Shown in pieces: positions 53,621-64,000 of a stretch of DNA of 64,000 bases. The DNA is from Brachypodius melanocephalos (lineage: Eukaryota > Chordata > Aves > Passeriformes > Pycnonotidae): NCBI GenBank assembly GCA_013398615.1, contig VZSR01001854.1, positions 10,310,283 through 10,374,282 of the forward strand. The letters are read 5' to 3'. A program made the position numbers and the translations under genes. Below the pieces are notes generated by a model that saw nothing but the letters and a program-made list of their open reading frames with translations, made no database searches and was not told where the DNA came from. How positions within the stretch are numbered: position 1 is the stretch's first letter; each line of letters opens with the position of its first letter.

Positions 53621-54239
53621 ACACCAAAAAGATTTAGCAAACATAGGAAATTTTTTTCTAGGTTTTTTTTTCCTTCACATTGGCATGTGTGGTACTTCAT
53701 TCTTGTAGTCTAGTTTCAACATTCACATTATTGTTTTGGATTACAAAGTTTTTTCTTAAGTTTCCATTGCACTTTTCTGTACATGGCACAAGAAACTGCC
53801 AAAGAAAAGTTGTCCTTGAAGAGAAAGTAACACAATGTATCCGTCTGGATTCCAGGAAAAATGAAAATGTCCAACTTCACTTTTTAAGTAGGGAGGATTA
53901 TTATGATTTTTTGTTGTTGTTTAAAAACAAACTACTGCAAGCTTATCTTCAGATTTAGTTTGGAGGTTTGGGGTTTTTATCACTTAAAGTGATACAAAGT
54001 GAGAGTCCAGACATCACATTTTCCTTTCTTGCAGATGAAGATGTACAATACTGAGAATTGATTTGGACTGTAAAACTTCCATATGGCATAAATTAAACTA
54101 AAATTAATTATGTTCCTGAAAACAGCTAAAAAAAATATGGAGCTCTTGAAATATTTTATTTTCAAATTTCAGTTGTTTTCACTATCTTTTTGTTAGTTGT
54201 ATTCTAATTTGAGCTACTATACCAGAGCAACCCCTTCAG

Positions 54240-54421
54240 TTAAAGAAAAAAAAACAACCAAAACCCCAAAATCCCTAAACAAAACCCACAACTCTCCCCA
54301 AACAGACAAAAACCCCCACAAACAAACAATAAAACCCAAGCAAAACCCTCACAACACACACATGCACACACAAAACCCCCACAAAAACCCTCAAATCCAC
54401 AAAAATTAAGAAAAAAAAAAA
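54240..54421. repeat. AC-rich, nearly G-free low-complexity tract
   Basis: About 180 bp of A and C with only a handful of G. It includes many CCC to CCCCC runs (such as AAAACCCCCACAAA) and a short CA-dinucleotide stretch near 54355-54371. The opposite strand is correspondingly G/T-rich with repeated GGG-GGGGG runs. The 70-codon frame over it (54197-54409) is low-complexity K/N/P/H and not a gene. Confidence 0.9.
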
Positions 54422-57400
54422 GGTGAAGATCTTTTACCCATGAAAAGGTGCAGAATTACAGTTCCTCATCTTAGGTTGTTTGCCCTATGTCTTCTTCTGC
54501 AATCTCATTTTACTGAGTACTGATAATCACGTGTAGGATTATTAATCACTTTAGGATTATTACTCACTCATCACAGTTAATCTTTTATAACTTTTTTCAA
54601 TGGGGTTTTCAGAATTACGATACAAAAATGTTTGACTGATGAATTTTGGCTCAAACCTTGACTTTACTCTTCTGACAAAAGACTGATTGGAGTACCCAGA
54701 AAGGTATAACAGCAACTTGTGAAGCAGGGCATGGATTATTGTAATAGTTGCTGACACCAAAATCAATCTAGATGCGTGTTCCTGGTTACTTTGGGGTTCC
54801 TGAATGGTGAGAGGCTTTTGGTTACTCTATTTTATCTTTCAGTTATCTTTTTGAAGATAAAGACCTTTTCCTGTTTGTAGAGATACCCTGAACACTTGCA
54901 AACCAATCCTGTGCTTAAATTAACTCCTCCAAATTTTGCCCAGTAAGACATAACTCTTCTGTTTCACAGGGAATCTTGGTTTCTTCTTATGGATCTTCAG
55001 TTTCACTGAGCTTAATTCCTTGCTCACTACTCATTCATTTTCTATGCCCCAAGCTGTTTTACATTTCTCAGTGTGACACTGTTGATTAGGAGCTCCCCTG
55101 CAAATCCAGTCTAAAACCAGCCTGTCTTTATAACACCCTCTTCAAACAATCTTAAGATTATTCTTAAAAATTGCTGACAGTATTTGACATTAGAACCAGC
55201 AATATTAAATATATGAAATTCATTCTTCTGTAGTTTGTATGTTTATGATGCAGAAGCCATAATGCACTTCATTCTTATGATCATTCTTGCCCATCCCTCA
55301 CCATATATTTGAAACAGAACAGCAGTCTACAAGCAATTATGAGCAAAGCAGTAAGAAAGAAAAAGATCACATTTTTAGCTCCAACAGCTATATGGCATCA
55401 TTACCAATAGCAAGGGTTTCCATTCAACAACACCGAAGCTCCACTGAAAAGAACACAGTGATGAAATTTGGACAGAGTCAAGACAAATATTGATTCAAGC
55501 AGGCAGATTCAGGCTGCATCCATCAAAGGCATCCTGGATAGGACAAAGATGTGATAGAGCAATTCACTGCACAGAATCCTTCCAAACAGACCGGTAACTG
55601 AAAGCCACTGCCCTCAAGGCACAGGTAACAGACCATCATGCAGAGATCATAAAAAGCTTACAGAGCAGACACTGACCAAAACCTCAAAGTCAATGGCTCA
55701 GTAACAGCCTTAAAGATTGGGAGATGGTGAAAACTGACTTGCATAGATGTTTAGAACAGAATCAGAATCAGGGCAGAAGCCTTTTTATAAGACTTTGCCT
55801 TTTTATAATTTTTTCCATTTAATAAGCTCTACATGCTCTGTCCTTTTACTTAGGCTGAATTTATGATCCCCCAAATCTCTCTAGCTCTCAGCCAAATATC
55901 TTTCAGGTTATGAGGAGCACCTGGTTGTTTTTTGCTGCAAGTATATTATAACTCACCTTATTGTCAAGTCCAAAGGCCTCTGCAGCCCTCAGTAATGTTC
56001 TTTTCCTTACTATGGCATTGGGTGATGCAAGTCATAGGCTGAAGAGGAGTGAAGGGATAATATGGGGATGAGACAGCTTAGTGCTGGGGAACTGAGACAG
56101 AACAGGCTTGTAAATATATACAGAATTAGCTAAACTGCTAATGGAAATATTTTTTGACGTGCAGAGAATCGTTTTGGATTATTTAGATGCATCAAACTAG
56201 AGACAGAGATTGCTGTAACCATTTATAAGTGATTGTCTTTCTTGTAGGCAGGAATTGGACACTGTTTAATTTACTAGTTTAGGAAGAGCCAGAGGAGGTT
56301 GACCGTGTTTTATTCACTCTGAATATTTGATATTCTTTGTTGTTGGCACTTGATGGTTACTAGTGAGGCAAACCAAATGGTATCCTGGATTAAATGTCTT
56401 CTCATCAGATAACAAAACCTACTTTTTGGGTTGAATTTAAAATGCCTTTTGTAAACATTCATACTGCTAATTAATACCTTGGATATTACTTTTCTCCTTG
56501 ATGTAAAAGGGTCATAATATTTTTATAAACATCTTGTCATTTTAAAGGAATGTTTGCTACGTAACTAGTGTATGGTGCCAGGCATGATAATTCTGCATGT
56601 GGAATGCTGAAGAATCTCTTCACCATAGCAAAAAACCATATGAAATTTCTCACCCATGGTAAGAGGATGAGAATTCTGCCTGTCTTCAGCAGCTTGGTTG
56701 CCAGAAGTTAAACCTTCAACTAAAGTCAACTAAAAAAATATTGTGCAGGTGGATTTTTTAAAGTTTAGTAGGACCTGCTGACATGATTAAAGTTTAGCAA
56801 TGGGAATTTGTATATTGCTGAACCAGGGCCTCAGGGGAGGTAACGGGATTTCCTTGGTTATCTGTCTTTATGTATACAAATACTGTAGACTGTTCATGAC
56901 TTGTTTGCCCTGCTTAACAAGAAAGAGAGGATAAATTCCCGTGCTAGAGATCTTTTGGTTTGTTGTAGTACAAACTTTATTACCTGAGATCTTGCAATAA
57001 TTAAAATGTGAATCAAATGTGCAAGCAGGCTGTTTCTTTTTCTTCTAAATGCATGAATTGGTTAAGCAATGTTTCTGTACTTTAATTAGACAGTAGAAAT
57101 CTATGAGATTACCTTCATTTGGCTTTCATGTGTTTACTTTGCGTCAGTAAAATCCATACACTTAAAGGGAGTTCTCAATTATAATTAAAAGTGTTATTGA
57201 ACTAAACACAATTACCAATGTTTATCTCATTATGTAACGCTGTTGGCACAAAATGAGGAATTCAAATGTGCTTTCTCTTTGGCATTGTTGTTTTGCAGAG
57301 TTTAGAACAATGCCTGTAATTTAATCAGGTAATGAAAAATATTGTTGTCAGTCTTGGGGAAAATCTGGTGCCCTCTAAGTTCACATTTCAGCTACACTCG

Positions 57401-57900
57401 AGATATTGAGACATTTTGAATTCTTAAAAGCACAGAACTGGGAAATTAGACCCATCCAGTACATCTTCTGCAGGAATTTGACATATGGAATTTTTATTTA
57501 TTTGTACAAAAAGACCAAAAAAACACGTAGTTTTCTGGCTGCTAGAAATGTTTCACTGAATTTTGTAATGTGAATTGATATATATAATCTTGTATGATGC
57601 ATTAAGTTCTTTTAAGCTCCAGAAATCCATTAAAAAGTTTACATGACAGACATTTAGGAATATACTGCAAGTAGAAATCAGGCACCTGTTCAAGACTTTC
57701 TTCTTTCCTCTTCTACTTATAATGCCAAGAATGATAATAGGTATTAGATAATATGAAAAATACATAACTTTTTCCTCTAAATAGACATTTCTTGATTTTC
57801 AAGATAGTTTACTGTATGCGTAATCTCCAGTGACTGGAAGTGTTAAAATCCAGTGGCAAATGTTTAGTCAAGGTCTTCTGTAGATACTTCTTTTGGAGAG
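54422..57900. other. Unique AT-rich non-coding DNA
   Basis: No gene or named repeat. An 18-bp-period duplication of TAGGATTATTAATCACT lies at 54534-54568 (second copy with one change). The block at about 57040-57340 is rich in TAAT-type homeodomain cores and is discussed as a possible conserved element. Confidence 0.55.
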
Positions 57901-57984
57901 GACCATCCTGATGGGGACCTTCAAGCTTTAGTTTCCCTCAAACTCTTCTTCCCTCTATGTTTAAGTGTTAAGGGTTGCCCTGCC

Positions 57985-58386
57985 TCATTCCGGCTTTCTC
58001 ACTTCTTGGTTATACCTCTCCTGTGTAGCCTGGATGTTACAGCTGCCAACACAGCCCACAGTGGATCTTTTCCCATTCAACAGGTCCATTGCACTGCAAC
58101 ACCACATACAGGGAAGGTTAGGATTTAGGTAGACCAAAGATATTCCCCATAAGAGCAGAATAAGAATTCCTCTTGCTTCATCAAAGTAAATCTTGCCAGG
58201 AATGCTGGGCCACTCTTGTACCAGCAGGGAAGGGTCCTGCCCAGATGCTTTAATGGTACCTATGGGGGAAAACAAACACCAAAGGCATTGCTTTACAATC
58301 TTTGAGCCTGTACTTTTGTCATAAGGTAGTCCACTTACTGGACAGTGCAAGTGTCCCTCAACATATTTCTCATCTGGGACACACAC
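57985..58386 (-). other. 133-codon open frame of unknown nature
   Basis: The minus-strand frame opens with ATG at 58386 and stops at 57985. The protein is not one I recognise. It has two Cys clusters and one hydrophobic stretch (about residues 73-91, GILILLLWG then ISLVYL) that could be a membrane segment. There is no signal peptide. Its start lies at the edge of the 58.37-58.83 kb tandem repeat, so its first codons come from repeat DNA. Local GC is higher than in the surroundings, which favours chance open frames. It could be a decayed piece of an unidentified mobile element; I cannot support calling it a gene. Confidence 0.2.
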
Positions 58387-58831
58387 GGTGCTGGGCTTCT
58401 CAGCCTCAACCTCAGGCTGCCATTCAGGTCAATTTTAGGGTTTAGAGAACCTCAAACCTGCAGCTGCAGGGAGATTAGGCTGCAAAAGGCATACCAGGGG
58501 GATCAAGGCACTGTACAAACCTTGCTCCCTCTGCACCTTTCTCATTTAGTCATATAGCACGCTAGACATCTCTCCTGAAGATGCTGTGGATGCTTTAGGA
58601 TTCAGAGTGCCACAATCTACAGCTCAAGGTACATTGTGGCTGCAAAAGGAATGCCAAGGGGGTTGAGGCACTGCACAAATGTTGCTCCCTCCACAGCTTT
58701 CCCATCTGGACTACCCAAGGTGCTGGTGACCTCAGCCTCAGACCATAGCTGACATTAGGTTTAGGTTTAGAGTTCAGAGAGCCACTGAGCCTACAACTGC
58801 AGGTTCCTGGGGGCTGCAAACAGCACACCAT
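58371..58831. repeat. Degenerate tandem repeat, about three copies, period 160-174 bp
   Basis: The word GGCTGCAAA(AGG) begins at 58478, 58638 and 58812, spacings of 160 and 174 bp. Around it the same order recurs: a TTTAG(G/A)(G/A)TT(T/C)AGAG-like phrase, CAGCTGCAGG or a variant, GGCTGCAAAAGG, GGCACTG(T/C)ACAAA, TTGCTCCCTC, then TCTCATCTGG/TCCCATCTGG and GTGCTGG...CTCAGCCTCA. Copies are perhaps 70-80% alike by eye, so the array is old. The first copy lacks its beginning and the third stops after the GGCTGCAAA word. It is not a family I can name; it could be a minisatellite or the repeat portion of an LTR or other element. Open frames on both strands here are by-products. Confidence 0.8.
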
Positions 58832-61800
58832 GTTTAGTTTTCTCCTTCTTCCTTTTGCCCATATTCATGCCACCGTTATTTTCATTCTATTCAGACAGAT
58901 AGTAGCTTTAATGATTGCAGATTTTATGCGTTAAGTTGAGAAAACAGCTTTTCAAGGTGTTTGGAGACATGGTAGAAACTTAGAAAAAGAAAATAATAAT
59001 CATAAGCATTAAAATTATTATGTTTTTCAAACATGGTTCCTTCTTCACTCCCTTGCCCTGAAGTCTCACAGCTGGGAGCCATTAATGAAGGCAGACCTTG
59101 GGTTCTATTTCACCACTAACCAAGTTACAGAAAGGCAGGACTTGGAAGAAGGCCAGTACAGAAATGCTTTTAGTGACAAGGAAGAAAAAAAGCTGGACAC
59201 TTGCTATTAAGGAAAAATGGTTCCTAATGTGAGGTTACGTAGTGGGATGGTTCTCTCAGCAATTTGCTGACTGCTTTCAACTTTCACATGTCAGTGGCAA
59301 TAAAACATGAGTGGTGTTGAAATAAAGGTTCAAAATAGCACCACAGTCTTCTTCACGAACAGAAGTAGCAGAAAGGCAATAAAAGATTTAAATAAGTATA
59401 ATTTGAGACATAGATTAAAAACTGCATTGAAGGTCAGGAACTACTTCACAAAAAATAGCCTATAGAAAAGAGTTCTTCCTATATATACATATAATATAAA
59501 TACATTACAATTTTAATTAAAGACTATGTCTTCACATCCACCAATTTATCTCCTGCTTGCCATCTGTGGAGCAGTAGACATTTATCCTCAAATGATTGTG
59601 GGAATAAGGGGCAAGTAAAGTCTCTTGGGATGAAAAAAGAAAGGAGAAATTACCGCCATCAAGATAGATATCATCAAACCATAACCACTTTCTTATCCAG
59701 TTTAACCTTGGGAACCAGACAAGTAGGATACAGGGTGCAATGCTTTTACTAGTAAGATTTTTTTTTTCATATATTCTCTCTATTCACAAAGCTTTAAAAA
59801 CTTCAGTTTTCTGTGGAGAAAAAAAAAATCAGAATCAAGTTTGGAGGAAACAGCACTTCAAAAATAATGAGCAGCTTAGCTACACGGTCCATTCACCATA
59901 CTGCCATGAGGGGCTATGAGTCTCCTAGTTGGAACTGTGGCTTTAAAATGAGCATATGGGATTTAGGATGCTTACCCATCTGTCCTGCCCAAAAGAAGAT
60001 CAAGTAAAGTACAAATTGACTCACAGCTGTATTCTATGAGATACTTGTTTTATTCAGCTTTTGAACAGTCTCAGAACTACGGCCCAGGAGCACGGCTCAC
60101 AAAACACAGCAACAGATTGCTGTTTAGCCTGCTGGCTCCAAGATTTTTATTGTACTGGGAATTAGGTTTAAAGGGTCTTTCTCCAATTAAACCCAGGCCC
60201 AAAGGCTGCTCAGTTGCCTTTGCAGCATCCAAGTAGAGTAGTCCAATGCTGGAATGGGTGATAATAGCAGAAAACCTACATCTGAAACTTATTATTTTAG
60301 AGTGGGAACAGCAGAGATGGAGCAATTTGTGCCCACAGCTAGAAAACTACTGAAGAGGGAGATAGAGGTCTCAGTGTAGACTGACTTACCTAGAAATTAA
60401 GCCAAGTAAACTACTAGACATGCACAGAGCTAGATATAGGACATGATATTTAGGACATTGATTATAATAGCAGGAAAAGAAATCTTCAATCAGATATAGA
60501 TAACCACTACAGAAATAGGTACGCAGGATGCTGACAAGGAAAAGCAAGTCTTTCTAGATTGTAAAGTCCTGTCAGGCACATCAGTGGGATTCTGTAAAAA
60601 CACCTGTGTTTGCAAAGAAATAATTACATTTTCTGTTACTTTTTTTCCTCTCTTGATAGCACTAAGACTGTGACAAACACTGAAATACCACAATTGTTGA
60701 CAAAGTTGATATATGTGCTTCATGCTAAAAGTGCAGTATCTAATTTAGCCAGATCATGCCATAAACCCTAGAAATGACAACAGAGTTTTGTTTTGTTATT
60801 CAGACATTAGCTGTGAAGAAGTTTACTGCACAAGCCAGGCGGTGTCTCTGACACTTGAGAACCTTAGGTATAGATGAAGGTCTTCCCTAGTAGCCAATGA
60901 ATTTTGTATATTTGTCCACCTAGACTCTTCAGATACCAGAAGCAGGAAGAATTACCAGGGAAATATTTACCTAGTATGTACTTCTTGCTGAGGAAACGAC
61001 AGCACTCACCACATCTGGCCAGTTACCTGTGGTGTCTTTTATCTCTTCTTACAACTCAAATTAGATTCCTTTCCATTCACCAGAGTATTCTTAACCTACT
61101 TCATCCTGCAAATTGCTGAAGGCCTAAATTGCAAAAGAGTGTTTTGCAAAAAAAAAAAAAAAAGATTGAGAGTGTTTTCAAATGTTGAAAGTTGTCCAGA
61201 AGTCTCAGTAGAAGTATAGAAAGCAGAGGAAAGAACCTGTTACAAAGGAAAACACATTCATGAATGTCTAATTAGTAATTTTAGTAGAATCCACTGGTGT
61301 ATCTATTAGATTTTTCTTTAAAATGTTTAAACTAGTCTTGTACTCTAGGATCTGAAAGATGATAGATTTTTATTCAACCAAGATATGGTTTTAAAATTCT
61401 GTAATTGTATAAGTTTCCGTGTTTATTTCTAACAGCTCTGCATTTTTGTTTCCTAGATTTGTATGACAAAAATTGATCTGCTATACTTCTACAGGTAAAA
61501 CAATTATATGCAATAGTAATTTGTTTTGAATGATAAGCCATTGTCAAACAGTTCCTTTACTTTTAAAGATATCATCTTGTGTCTGGTTGACAAATAAGCT
61601 GTACATAACATAGCCTGTTTAAATCATGTTGAAATTCCGGTAGGATGTACCTGTCATAGAGTTTTAATATTTAATGAGCATAGCAGGAGATACCCAGCAT
61701 GGATATTAGCCATGTTCAGAACTTTTGTTTTTTCACTGTATTTCAACCTGACTGCTATAGTTTGTGAGAAATGTGCCCTCTTTTCTATTCTTTTTTTCCT

Positions 61801-64000
61801 TTTTCTATTCTCTAAGTATTAGTTTCTTCTAAAAAATACCACTTCATTCAACATTATATTGTAATAATTTTGATATCATACTCAGCCTTTTAACACTTTA
61901 TTACCACAAGGGCAGGGAGTGGTAACTTCTGGGCAGGATAAGGGAGTCCAAGGGGAGGAGGGCAGAGACAGGAGGGCCTGCAGCCCACAAGGGATTGACA
62001 ATTATCTTCTGGTATGGTTTAGGAAGCTCTGTATTTGTAGCTTCCATTGCAGCCTTGTAAACGAAATTTGAGTTTATTCTTGAAAATTTGCAGAGGCTGC
62101 TTGTGTTTGATTATTCTTTGTTGTTTGTCTCTGGTCTATAAAAATAATCCAAACAGCTGTCATGCTGTGTCTTAATGTCAGCAATGAGAATTGACCTAGA
62201 CTTCTACAGCTTTTTGGGTTGTTTTTTTTTTTTGTTGGTTGCTTTTCATGTGAAGGGCAAGAGGCCATTGAAGACCCCTGGGTAAGACTTTCAGCAGCCA
62301 TGCCTGGAAAGAAGGAAGCCAGAGCAAACACCACCACCCAAACCTTCAGAGAGGAAACTTTGTCAGCCCACAGCCAGAAATGATGTGACAGAGGAGCTTG
62401 GCAGCTTTCACTGTAGACTACAGAGAATCCTTGGGTGTCCCAATGGCCTCAAGGGGCTGGGGGAGTGGGGAGTCCTTCTGCAGCCACTGTGTGAGGGGCA
62501 TCCATGGCTTCCAGCCAACAGAAGGAGAAAATCATCACCAGAGCTCAGAGACCTTCAGGGCGTGGTAATACCAGAGTGCTGAGTGACAAAGACCCAGTTT
62601 TGGCAGAGTAAAAGGATGTTTAGTTGTGTGTGCACAAAAAATGAGGCAGATCACTTCCTGATGTGGGCTCTTTGCATTAATTTTAAAACATGTAGATGGT
62701 GAATAATAGCTGTAATATCCTAATATATTACAGGACCTGCACCATAAACCCAAGGTTTAAATAATGATAAGTAAATGCTACTAATTTAATTTACTTTTTT
62801 TTCTTAGTATTATTTTTGATACCATTCCAGTCTATTTAAAAGAGAGAACTTGAGTTTTTAATCTTGAGAGAACTGTCTTGATGTGGAAATGATTGAATTT
62901 TTCATAGACCAGGAAAGACAATTTTCAATACCTGTATAAAAAATTTGGTTCACATAAAATATATCAAGCTCCAAGTATTCAGCATTTGCAATCCAGATTC
63001 CCCAAAACCAGAATGAGTTAACAAAATGAGAGTAGGTTTTTCATTACAACTTGGTTATATTTGCCTTCTTGTTTTTCAATCTTCAATGTAAATTGATTTA
63101 TATTTGCAATATTTTATATTTTCTAAACCTATGATTATAGGGGTGTGACTGTTTGTTTTATTTTAAATAAACCAAGATTTTTAGGTATGAAATTGTTCTT
63201 TAGGTTACTGTCTATTCAATTGCATGATCTGCTGTCTCACCTGACCTAGGGAGGCAATTTCTGTTTTCAATATGAATTCAGTTTTTTAACATAGGCAGGA
63301 GCTTTTTCTTATCCATATTTCAGTACTTGCCAGAAATGTGATAGATATTCTACAAATATAAAAAGGAACAGTTCCTGAATTGAAAATCTTGCAGTATTGT
63401 TCATTTTCTCAGAGTCTGATAGCATTTCCCATTAGCTATGATGTCTCCTTCTCCTTTAGCATAAAGGAAGATAGTATAGTTGCTATCCCTCCTTTCACCT
63501 TGATAATATACATTGGCTCATAAATTAATTCTTTTTTGCTTTTTCTGTAATTGGATCCAGGTGATGCTTTCTTCTGGAAAGTTGCTGTTGTTTCAATTTG
63601 CTGCCGATGTCTAACAGACCTTGTAACATTACTAAGGAATGTAGCCCTGCCAAGAAACAATAAAAAAGGTGTCTAATGGTAGTTTGCTACACCAGCTGCA
63701 CAGGTGTTATCCTGCATAGTTCAATATATTGCCATCTACCTAGCCAGAAACAGAAATTTTTATCCTTAATCAACAATCACTTCTCTTTCCTTATTTTCTC
63801 AGGTTTAGTTATACTCAGCTTTGTTCACGGTCTTGGACAGAAAAATAATGGCTATCTTTTAAAGATACTTTTAAGAGCATCTTTTAGTGTCATGCTAAAG
63901 TGGAAGAACCCCTACCGTAACTCAGTAAATGTTTCATTTTAAATAACCAATCAGAGGGATTTAGAGCAAACTCACTTCTCAAAATTATTTAGTGATACTA
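58832..64000. other. Unique AT-rich non-coding DNA to window end
   Basis: No exon or named repeat. It includes a G-rich island at 61920-61985, a 16-base A run at 61148-61163 and a GC-richer patch at about 62250-62600 of unknown origin. Frames are under 90 codons. Confidence 0.55.
61920..61985 (+). other. G-rich island, possible G-quadruplex
   Basis: At least seven runs of three or more G occur in 66 bp on the plus strand, including GGGAGTCCAAGGGGAGGAGG. Best loops are about 8, 7 and 5 bases, slightly outside the strict quadruplex rule. It stands out in an AT-rich neighbourhood. Confidence 0.55.

Larger units (their letters stand above)
45844..54239. other. Unique, mostly AT-rich non-coding DNA
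   Basis: No exon or named repeat. Two GC-richer patches (about 46090-46700 and 52700-53150) carry no recognisable gene; the frames there are under 95 codons. A 21-bp direct duplication lies at 48152-48193, an A-rich run at 48559-48592 and a 10-bp palindrome at 53599-53620. Confidence 0.55.

Noticed and set aside
54197..54409. K/N/P/H-rich frame
   Set aside because: A low-complexity product of the AC-rich tract.
58371..58831. CRISPR array
   Set aside because: Repeat units are about 165 bp, diverged and directly adjacent, in a vertebrate-type genome; there are no short exact repeats with unique spacers.

Overview
The window looks like about 64 kb of AT-rich, non-coding nuclear DNA from a bird, probably a passerine, although the order is an inference. 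The avian call rests on two kinds of interspersed repeat. Two pieces are CR1 LINE 3' ends, with the CR1 reverse-transcriptase C-terminus and the CR1 terminal ATTCTATGATT motif. Four solo LTRs or LTR fragments are of bird endogenous-retrovirus types that I recognise by eye. I see no convincing protein-coding exon, tRNA, rRNA, CRISPR array or bacterial-type operon. The open reading frames are short, lack recognisable domains, and are mostly what chance gives in AT-rich sequence. The stretch is therefore intergenic (gene desert) or inside a very large intron; nothing in the sequence decides which.

Layout: 1-4.4 kb is unique AT-rich DNA with a (TTTTG)n microsatellite and a (CAA)7 tract. A CR1 3' end on the plus strand lies at 4378-4497. 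A diverged ERVL-type LTR on the minus strand occupies about 10115-10946. A second LTR, on the plus strand, ends at 12846 with a conspicuous terminal inverted repeat. A GC-richer patch at 15.6-16.2 kb holds the longest ORF (193 codons, minus strand, unrecognised). A compact minus-strand LTR with octamer, TATA and AATAAA signals sits at about 22693-23084. The clearest structure is at 39.2-40.4 kb, where a minus-strand CR1 is split by a 740-bp minus-strand solo LTR, a nested insertion. A 76-nt imperfect hairpin with about 26 base pairs lies at 45768-45843. An AC-rich, almost G-free tract is at 54.24-54.42 kb. A three-copy degenerate tandem repeat (period about 160-174 bp) is at 58.37-58.83 kb, next to a 133-codon unrecognised minus-strand ORF. 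The remainder to 64 kb is unique AT-rich DNA with a small G-rich island near 61.9 kb.

No genes work together here. The functional content visible is decayed retroelement promoters and polyadenylation signals, plus a few candidates for structured RNA or conserved regulatory DNA. Repeat-family assignments come from memory of avian repeats and should be confirmed with RepeatMasker. No database was searched. I did not find a new biological system; the best leads are the 45.8-kb hairpin and the 58-kb repeat/ORF block.
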